Positions 58,833 to 64,000 of a stretch of DNA of 64,000 nt are shown here, in pieces (within the stretch, counting starts at the first letter, position 1; each line of letters opens with the position of its first letter). Origin of the DNA: Streptomyces koelreuteriae (lineage in GTDB: Bacteria; Actinomycetota; Actinomycetes; Streptomycetales; Streptomycetaceae); the NCBI RefSeq assembly GCF_018604545.1, contig NZ_CP075896.1, positions 5,642,001 through 5,706,000 of the forward strand. The letters run 5' to 3'. The notes under the pieces were generated by a model, which was not told where the DNA came from, searched no databases, and saw only the letters and a list, made by a program, of their open reading frames with translations. The position numbers and the translations under genes are program-made.

Positions 58833-59186
58833 ATGGCAGGGGAGCCCCAGGAAGACTGCCTGTTCTGCAAGATCGTCGCCGGCACCATCCCGGCGACCAT
58901 CGTGCGGCAGACAGACACCACCGTCGCGTTCCGCGACATCAACCCCCAGGCCCCCACCCACGTCCTGATCATCCCCAAGGCGCACTACGAGAACGCCGCC
59001 GCCCTCGCCGCCGCCGACCCCGGCCTCACCGCGGACGTGATCCGCGAGGCCCAGGCCGTCGCCGACGAGGAGAAGCTCGACAGCCACCGCCTCGTCTTCA
59101 ACACCGGCAGCGGCGCCGGCCAGACCGTCTGGCACGTGCACGGCCATGTGCTCGGCGGCCGCGGCCTCGAATGGCCCCCCGGGTAG
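58833..59186 (+). CDS. HIT-family nucleotide hydrolase
   Basis: 117 aa. The HIT motif HVHGHV is at residues 101-106, and there is an N-terminal CxxC (Cys9, Cys12) with the HINT pattern ATIVRQTDTTVAFRDINPQAPTHVLIIPKAHY. It hydrolyses AMP-lysine or other nucleoside-phosphate conjugates. CGGAGGAG stands just upstream of the ATG. It precedes the RNase Z-like gene by 6 nt. Confidence 0.92.
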   Translation: MAGEPQEDCLFCKIVAGTIPATIVRQTDTTVAFRDINPQAPTHVLIIPKAHYENAAALAAADPGLTADVIREAQAVADEEKLDSHRLVFNTGSGAGQTVWHVHGHVLGGRGLEWPPG

Positions 59187-59192
59187 TGCGCC

Positions 59193-60098
59193 TTGTCCGT
59201 ACGTGAACTCGTCGTCCTCGGCACCGCCAGCCAGGTGCCGACCCGGCACCGCAACCACAACGGCTACCTGCTGCGCTGGGACGGCGAGGGCATCCTCTTC
59301 GACCCCGGGGAGGGCACGCAGCGCCAGATGCTGCGGGCCGGGGTCGCCGCGCACGACCTGAACCGGATCTGCGTCACACACTTCCACGGCGACCACAGCC
59401 TCGGCCTCGCCGGCGTCATCCAGCGCATCAACCTGGACAAGGTGCCGCACGAGATCACCGCGCACTACCCCCGCTCCGGGCAGCGCTTCTTCGACCGGCT
59501 CCGGTACGCCACCGCCTACCGCGAGACCGTCGACATCACCCAGTCGCCCGTCTCCGCCGACGGGCCCCTCGCCCGTACGGGCACCTACACGCTGGACGCC
59601 CGGAAGCTGTCGCACCCCGTGGAGTCGTACGGCTACCGGATCGTCGAGCCCGACGGGCGCCGGATGCTGCCCGAGCGGCTCGCCGCGCACGGCATCAAGG
59701 GGCCGGACGTCGGACGGATCCAGCGGGAGGGCTCGCTCGGCGGGGTCGCGCTCGACGAGGTGAGCGAGGTGCGGCGCGGGCAGCGGTTCGCCTTCGTCAT
59801 GGACACCCGGCTGTGCGACGGGGTGTATGCGCTAGCCGAGGGCTGCGACATGCTCGTCATCGAGTCGACTTTCCTTGATGAGGACGAGCAACTCGCCGTC
59901 GAACACGGGCATCTGACGGCGGGGCAGGCCGCGCGGGTGGCGCGGGACGGTGGGGTGCGGCATCTGGTGCTGACCCACTTCAGTCAGCGGTACACGGACC
60001 CGGAGGAGTTCGAGCGGCAGGCGCGGGCCGCCGGCTACGAGGGTGAGCTGACCGTCGCGCACGATCTACTGAGAGTGCCGGTTCCGAAGCGTCGGTGA
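59193..60098 (+). CDS. rnz: Ribonuclease Z (tRNase Z)
   Basis: 301 aa. The MBL zinc motif HFHGDH is at residues 63-68, with YRIVEPDGRRM, LDEDEQLAVEHGHLTAGQAARVARDGGVRHLVLTHFSQRY and a C-terminal HFSQRY histidine box, which place it in the tRNase Z branch. It matures tRNA 3' ends, needed here because the tRNA-Ala genes do not encode CCA. TTG start at 59193, 6 nt after the HIT gene. Overlaps the next gene by 4 nt. Confidence 0.9.
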   Translation: MSVRELVVLGTASQVPTRHRNHNGYLLRWDGEGILFDPGEGTQRQMLRAGVAAHDLNRICVTHFHGDHSLGLAGVIQRINLDKVPHEITAHYPRSGQRFFDRLRYATAYRETVDITQSPVSADGPLARTGTYTLDARKLSHPVESYGYRIVEPDGRRMLPERLAAHGIKGPDVGRIQREGSLGGVALDEVSEVRRGQRFAFVMDTRLCDGVYALAEGCDMLVIESTFLDEDEQLAVEHGHLTAGQAARVARDGGVRHLVLTHFSQRYTDPEEFERQARAAGYEGELTVAHDLLRVPVPKRR

Positions 60099-61111
60099 AT
60101 CAGCCGTACGATGAATTGATGTCCCTCCCCAAAGCCGAACTGCACCTTCACATCGAAGGCACCCTGGAACCGGAACTCGCCTTCGAGCTCGCCGCGCGCA
60201 ACGGCGTCACGCTGCCGTACGCCGACACGGACGAGCTGCGCGAGGCGTACCGGTTCGAGGACCTGCAGTCCTTCCTGAACCTGTACTACGAGCTCATGGC
60301 CGTCCTGCGCACCGAGCGCGACTTCGAGGACCTGGCCAACGCATACCTCGCCCGCGCCGCCGCCCAGGGGGTCCGGCACGCCGAGATCTTCTTCGACCCG
60401 CAGGCCCACACCAGCCGCGGGCTGGAGATCGGCACGGTCGTCGAGGGGCTGTGGCGGGCGCTGGGCAGCAGCGAGGCCAACCACGGTGTCTCGACCCGGC
60501 TGATCCTGTGCTTCCTGCGCGACGAGTCCGCCGAGTCGGCCCTGGCGACCCTGGACGCGGCGAAGCCGTACCTGGACCGGATCACCGGCGTCGGCCTCGA
60601 CTCGGCCGAGGTCGGGCACCCGCCGGTGAAGTTCCGCGAGGTCTACGAGGCCGCCGCCGCGCTCGGGCTGCGGCGGGTCGCGCACGCCGGTGAGGAGGGG
60701 CCGCCGGAGTACATCACCGAGGCGCTGGACATCCTCGGCGTGGAGCGGGTCGACCACGGCCTGCGCTGTGTGGAGGACCCGGCGCTGGTGGAGCGGCTGG
60801 TGCGGGACCGGGTGCCGCTGACGCTGTGCCCGCTGTCGAACGTACGGCTGCGGACCGTCGACACCCTCGCCGACCACCCCCTGCCCGCCATGCTGGACGC
60901 CGGGCTCATGTGCACCGTGAACTCGGACGACCCGGCCTACTTCGGCGGGTACGCCGGAGAGAACTTCGACGCCGTGCGCGCCACCCTCGGCCTCAGCGAG
61001 GAGCGGCTGCGCGAGCTCGCCCGCAACTCCTTCCTCGCCTCCTTCCTGGAGGACGACGAGGAGCTGCGGGCGCGGTATCTCGCCGAGGTGGAGGCCTACA
61101 CCTTCCTGTAG
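60095..61111 (+). CDS. Adenine deaminase-like (adenosine deaminase superfamily) enzyme
   Basis: 338 aa. The deaminase motifs are present: HLHIEGTLEPE near 19, AHAGEEGPPEY near 200 (His, Glu), RVDHGLR near 227 and SDDPAYFGG near 283. The usual label is adenosine deaminase, but LPKAELHLHIEGTLEPEL, AEIFFDPQAHT, VGLDSAEVGHPP and NSDDPAYFGGY match the adenine deaminase subgroup (Pseudomonas PA0148-type), so the base adenine is the likelier substrate. GTG at 60095 overlaps the RNase Z stop. An ATG at 60119 with TACGAT 6 nt upstream could be a leaderless alternative start. Confidence 0.85.
   Translation: MNQPYDELMSLPKAELHLHIEGTLEPELAFELAARNGVTLPYADTDELREAYRFEDLQSFLNLYYELMAVLRTERDFEDLANAYLARAAAQGVRHAEIFFDPQAHTSRGLEIGTVVEGLWRALGSSEANHGVSTRLILCFLRDESAESALATLDAAKPYLDRITGVGLDSAEVGHPPVKFREVYEAAAALGLRRVAHAGEEGPPEYITEALDILGVERVDHGLRCVEDPALVERLVRDRVPLTLCPLSNVRLRTVDTLADHPLPAMLDAGLMCTVNSDDPAYFGGYAGENFDAVRATLGLSEERLRELARNSFLASFLEDDEELRARYLAEVEAYTFL
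60107..60112 (+). promoter_or_regulatory. -10 hexamer TACGAT for a possible alternative leaderless start
   Basis: TACGAT ends 6 nt before the ATG at 60119, inside the start of the deaminase gene. It could give a shorter protein from its own promoter. Confidence 0.35.
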
Positions 61112-61127
61112 GTCCGGTGCGGTTTAT

Positions 61128-62186
61128 TCACTTCTCGTGGATGCGGTCCACCAGGATGTCGATGACCAGCGGCGTGCGCGGGCCGTAGCCCAGCAGCACG
61201 CCGTCCTCGACGTCGACGACGCGGCGGTTCATGCCGGCGGGGGTCTGGGCGATGCCGGGGATCTTGACGAGGCCGTCGATGCCGTCGACCGATTCCAGGC
61301 CCTTGGACATCATCAGGATGACGTCCGGCTGGGCCTGGGCGAGGGCCTCGGTGGTGATGGGGGTGAAGGGCTTGTCCAGGCCGGCTTCGGTGCCCGCGTC
61401 CACCGCTCCCGCCGCCTCGATGAGGGAGTCGGCGCCCGAGCCCTTGCCGCCGATCAGATAGACGGCCGCGCTGCCGCGCAGGTAGAGGAACGCCACCTTG
61501 GGCTTGCTGCCGGCGGGCACGGCGTCCCGGGCGGCGGCGAGGTCGGAGCTCATCCGCCGGTTGAGCGCCTTGCCCGCGTCGGGGACGCCGAGGGCCTCGG
61601 CGATACGGGTCGTGCGCGTGGTGACGTCGGACAGCTTCGTCGCCGGGTCGAGGACGACGACGGGGATGCCGGCGTCCCGGATCTGCTCAAGGGCCTCGTC
61701 GGGGCCGGTGTCGGTGTCGGCGAGCACCACGGTCGGCCGCAGGGACAGCACGCTCTCCGCGCTCACATCGTGCGCCTTGGTGACCTGGGGGAGTTTCTTC
61801 GCCTCGGCGAAGGTGGCGGTGATGTCGCGGCCCACGACCTGGTCGCCGAGACCCAGCGTGAACACGATCTCCGCGACGCCTCCGTTGAGCGGCAGGATGC
61901 GGGAGGCGTCCTCGACGGTGACCTTCCGGCCGTCGGAGGAGTCGACGGTCACCGGCAGTTTCGGGGTGGGGGCCTTGCCCTTCAGGGGCACGATCGTGTT
62001 CTTCGCGAGCTGCTTCTCGGCCGCGGCGGCCCGGGCGCTCGCGGAGGCCGGTGAGGCGTCCGAGCCGCCCGAGGGCGATGCGCCGCCGCCCGAGCCGCAG
62101 GCGCCGGTCAGCAGTCCGAGGGTGAGGGCGAGTGCGGCGAGGGTGCGCCTGCGGGCGGGGGGACGGCATCTCGCTGAGTTGAGCAT
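61128..62186 (-). CDS. Haem/iron ABC transporter substrate-binding lipoprotein (HmuT-like)
   Basis: 352 aa. Signal peptide with lipobox LLTGAC (Cys30), then a Ser/Gly-rich linker and a class III (BtuF/HmuT-type) binding domain: SRILPLNGGVAEIVFTLGLGDQVVGRDITATF near 90 and GPDEALEQIRDAGIPVVVLD near 160. It captures haem or a siderophore outside the membrane. It is divergent from a surface-anchored protein gene, with an iron box between them. No permease or ATPase genes lie beyond it on this side, so they are probably outside the window to the right. Confidence 0.85.
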   Translation of the reverse strand: MLNSARCRPPARRRTLAALALTLGLLTGACGSGGGASPSGGSDASPASASARAAAAEKQLAKNTIVPLKGKAPTPKLPVTVDSSDGRKVTVEDASRILPLNGGVAEIVFTLGLGDQVVGRDITATFAEAKKLPQVTKAHDVSAESVLSLRPTVVLADTDTGPDEALEQIRDAGIPVVVLDPATKLSDVTTRTTRIAEALGVPDAGKALNRRMSSDLAAARDAVPAGSKPKVAFLYLRGSAAVYLIGGKGSGADSLIEAAGAVDAGTEAGLDKPFTPITTEALAQAQPDVILMMSKGLESVDGIDGLVKIPGIAQTPAGMNRRVVDVEDGVLLGYGPRTPLVIDILVDRIHEK

Positions 62187-62229
62187 GGCTCCACTTTTCC
62201 TCTCTCGCGACGCACAATTGACGGTTAGT

Positions 62230-62248
62230 TTAGGTTAGGCTCACCTTA
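62230..62248. promoter_or_regulatory. DmdR1/IdeR iron box
   Basis: TTAGGTTAGGCTCACCTTA (62230-62248) matches the actinobacterial iron-box consensus TTAGGTTAGGCTCACCTAA at 18 of 19 positions. It lies midway between the divergent HmuT-like gene and the surface protein gene, so both should be repressed when iron is plentiful. Confidence 0.92.
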
Positions 62249-62271
62249 ATAATCCGTGGTGGGGGTGTTTC

Positions 62272-63087
62272 ATGCCATCGTCAAGTGGCCTGCGCCGCAA
62301 GGAAGTTGCCCGATATCGGGGAGCTTGGGGGACAGTGGGCGCCGTCGCGGCCCTGCTCTTCTCGGCCGCCGCTCCGGCCGTTGCCGCAGGTGGTTCGGCG
62401 ACCGGTCCCGAGGGGCAGAAACTCACCGTCTCCAAGTCCTCCGGCCTGAAATCGGCGGGCGAGACGGTGACCGTCACGGGCTCCGGCTACAACACGGAGA
62501 AGGGCATCTACGTCGCCTTCTGTGTGGACAACGGCCCGGGCAAGACCCCCACTCCCTGTGTCGGCGGCGTCGACATGTCCGGCGAGTCCGGCGCTTCGGC
62601 CTGGATCTCCTCCGACCCGCCCTCGTACGGGGACGGGTTGGCGAAGCCGTACGGCGGCAGCGGGCACGACGGCACCTTCAGCGTGAAACTCAAGGTGCGC
62701 GCCAAGGACGCCAACACCGACTGCACGAAGACCGGCGTGACCTGTGCCGTCATCACGCGCAACGACCACACGCGCGGTGGCGACCAGAGCCAGACGGTCC
62801 GGGTGCCGGTGACCTTCGGCGGCGGTTCGTCCGGGGACGGCGGTGCGTCGGCGACGCCGAGCGCGACCGCCGGGGCGAGCACGACCGGCGGGGGCGGCAC
62901 GGGGAGTTCCGACGGCGGCGGTGGTGGCGGCGGGAGCGGCGACGAGGGCTCCGGCGGTCCACTGGCCAGTACCGGCTCCGCCGCGCTGCCGCTCGGGCTG
63001 GCCGCGGGCGGGCTGGTCGCCGCCGGGACCGGTACCTGGTTCTGGGCACGCAGGCGCCGGGTCGCCGGGCGCACGGACGTGAGCTGA
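62272..63087 (+). CDS. Sortase-anchored surface protein of the haem-uptake locus
   Basis: 271 aa. Signal peptide (~1-40), a beta-rich domain ~45-180 (SGLKSAGETVTVTGSGYNTEKGIYVAFCVDN...) of the type seen in HtaA-associated or neocarzinostatin-like proteins, a Gly/Ser/Thr-rich stalk, then LASTG at 231-235, a hydrophobic stretch and RRRR. This is a class E sortase (LAxTG) anchor. Cysteines are present in pairs. Iron-box control and neighbours imply binding of haem at the cell surface. It starts right after the iron box with ATG at 62272. Confidence 0.82.
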   Translation: MPSSSGLRRKEVARYRGAWGTVGAVAALLFSAAAPAVAAGGSATGPEGQKLTVSKSSGLKSAGETVTVTGSGYNTEKGIYVAFCVDNGPGKTPTPCVGGVDMSGESGASAWISSDPPSYGDGLAKPYGGSGHDGTFSVKLKVRAKDANTDCTKTGVTCAVITRNDHTRGGDQSQTVRVPVTFGGGSSGDGGASATPSATAGASTTGGGGTGSSDGGGGGGGSGDEGSGGPLASTGSAALPLGLAAGGLVAAGTGTWFWARRRRVAGRTDVS

Positions 63088-63133
63088 CTCGACTGCCGTC
63101 CCGGCACGGCATGTCCCGGAAGGGGATACGAAG

Positions 63134-64000
63134 ATGGCGAAAAGACCCGGCGCCGTCGCCCTGGCCGTCGGTGCCGCCCTGTGCGCGGTGCTGTCGCCGG
63201 GCGCGGCGGCCGCGCAGGAGGGGGAGGCCCTTCCGCGCGAGGTGTCCGGAGGGTACGCGAACTGGGACACGGACGTGCCCGGCCTCACCGGCAGAGGGAT
63301 CGCGCTGACCGCGGACCGGCCGGCCGTACAGGGGGCGGCCGATCGGTCCTCGTTCCCGGCGACGGGAGGCGGCGCGGATCCCGGAACCGGGGCGGCGGAG
63401 GTCGAGTTGGGCGGCATCGCCCGTCTCGAACGGTCCGCCGGGCCGGGCGATCCCCTCGTCCTGGGCGGCCTGCGGCTGGAGTTGAGCGGCGGCGGGGACG
63501 GCGGTGCGCTGCATGTCCGGGCCGTACGTGACGGACGAGCCCAGGAGGTGACGCTCGCCGAATTCGCGGCGGGCGGCGCCGAACCCGCCGTCCGTGCGGG
63601 CGGGATGACCTGGACCGGCCTGCGGGCGTCCCTCACGGACGAGGGGGCGGTGCTGCTGTCCGACTGGAGCGGGGAGCGGTTCGCGTCGGGGGACGCGCTG
63701 GGGGTGTTGGACGTGACGGCCGGGACCGGGGCCGGGGACGGCGCTTCCGGTGACGTACCGCCGTCGCCGACCCCCACGACCCCGGACACTCCCGCGCCCG
63801 AACCTCAGCGGGAGCGAACGAGCGCGCCCGTGGCCTCCGTCGCCCACTCCGCCCTCGCTCCCGGCGAGGAACAGCGGGTCACCGGCGAGGGCTTCGCGCC
63901 CGGCGCGGTCGTGCTCGTGGCGATCGACGGCGACACCCGCTACCAGGCGGTGGCCGACGAGGACGGCCGTGTCGCCCGGGCCTTCCCGGTGTACGCCACG
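63134..64000 (+). CDS. HtaA-domain secreted protein, cut off by the window edge
   Basis: 289 codons are visible and the frame is still open at 64000. Signal peptide (MAKRPGAVALAVGAALCAVLSPGAAAA), then an HtaA-like domain (VSGGYANWDTDVPGL near 36, LVLGGLRLELSGGGDGGALHVRAVRDG near 115, ASLTDEGAVLLSDWSGERFASGDALGVLDVTA near 180), a Pro/Thr linker and a beta domain starting VAHSALAPGEEQRVTGEGFAPG near 237. HtaA binds haem at the surface of Corynebacterium. It is probably in one operon with the surface protein gene. GGAAGGGG lies before the ATG. Confidence 0.75.
   Translation, partial: MAKRPGAVALAVGAALCAVLSPGAAAAQEGEALPREVSGGYANWDTDVPGLTGRGIALTADRPAVQGAADRSSFPATGGGADPGTGAAEVELGGIARLERSAGPGDPLVLGGLRLELSGGGDGGALHVRAVRDGRAQEVTLAEFAAGGAEPAVRAGGMTWTGLRASLTDEGAVLLSDWSGERFASGDALGVLDVTAGTGAGDGASGDVPPSPTPTTPDTPAPEPQRERTSAPVASVAHSALAPGEEQRVTGEGFAPGAVVLVAIDGDTRYQAVADEDGRVARAFPVYAT

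Noticed and set aside
54803..58978. A very long open frame on the minus strand antisense to the lipoprotein and Tricorn genes
   Set aside because: It mirrors the third-position GC bias of the sense genes, has no recognisable domain, and the Tricorn protein on the plus strand is clearly real.

Overview
The window is about 64 kb of very GC-rich, actinobacterial chromosome. The third-position G/C bias, the GTG starts, the rare TTA codons and the gene order (proB, proA, nadD, rsfS, leuS, comEA, comEC, holA, rpsT, lepA, hemW, hrcA, dnaJ, rsmE) all point to Streptomyces, matching the S. coelicolor SCO2550-SCO2595 core region as I remember it. There are no insertion sequences, phage genes or CRISPR arrays. 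The window is mostly conserved housekeeping DNA with a few accessory islands.

Layout. (1) 30-7343 is an anionic cell-wall glycopolymer island: a fused cytidylyltransferase/reductase, two paralogous membrane-anchored polyol-phosphate transferases and a TTA-containing family 2 glycosyltransferase. (2) 7641-18194 holds proB and proA, two tandem membrane proteins sharing a short cytoplasmic motif, an M48 protease, two tiny membrane proteins, nadD, an LCP/LytR_C envelope protein, rsfS and a histidine phosphatase. (3) 18269-19128 has two identical tRNA-Ala(GGC) genes bracketing two tiny zinc-binding proteins. (4) 19231-22109 encodes a four-histidine membrane cytochrome and a NuoF-like/ferredoxin fusion. 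(5) 22410-25454 is leuS behind a leucine leader peptide and attenuator. (6) 25720-34852 includes degV, comEA-comEC, nat, a YceI fusion and holA, followed by degenerate tandem copies of the 3' end of a VOC gene. (7) 35765-40263 has divergent rpsT and lepA, then an acyl-CoA ligase with a palindromic operator. (8) 40329-47257 is a signalling island: a poly-HAMP hybrid kinase plus a REC/coiled-coil regulator, divergent from a HATPase-GAF-PP2C protein. This is the layout of the S. coelicolor OsaAB/OsaC osmoadaptation system. (9) 47285-54493 has hemW, a DUF3097 gene, an MBL hydrolase, CIRCE-hrcA-dnaJ, a nitronate monooxygenase and rsmE. (10) 54935-61111 has a lipoprotein, a Tricorn homologue, HIT, RNase Z-like and adenine deaminase-like genes. 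(11) 61128-64000 is an iron-regulated haem-uptake locus around a DmdR/IdeR iron box, running off the right edge.

Themes that cut across genes: in-frame TTA codons occur in three genes that I could find (the glycosyltransferase and both large signalling proteins), suggesting bldA control. At least nine genes have a TANNNT -10 hexamer 6-7 nt before the start codon and no good Shine-Dalgarno, implying leaderless mRNAs. Two families of dispersed intergenic repeats each occur twice, one pair in inverted orientation and the other with its first base in the stop codon of the preceding gene.
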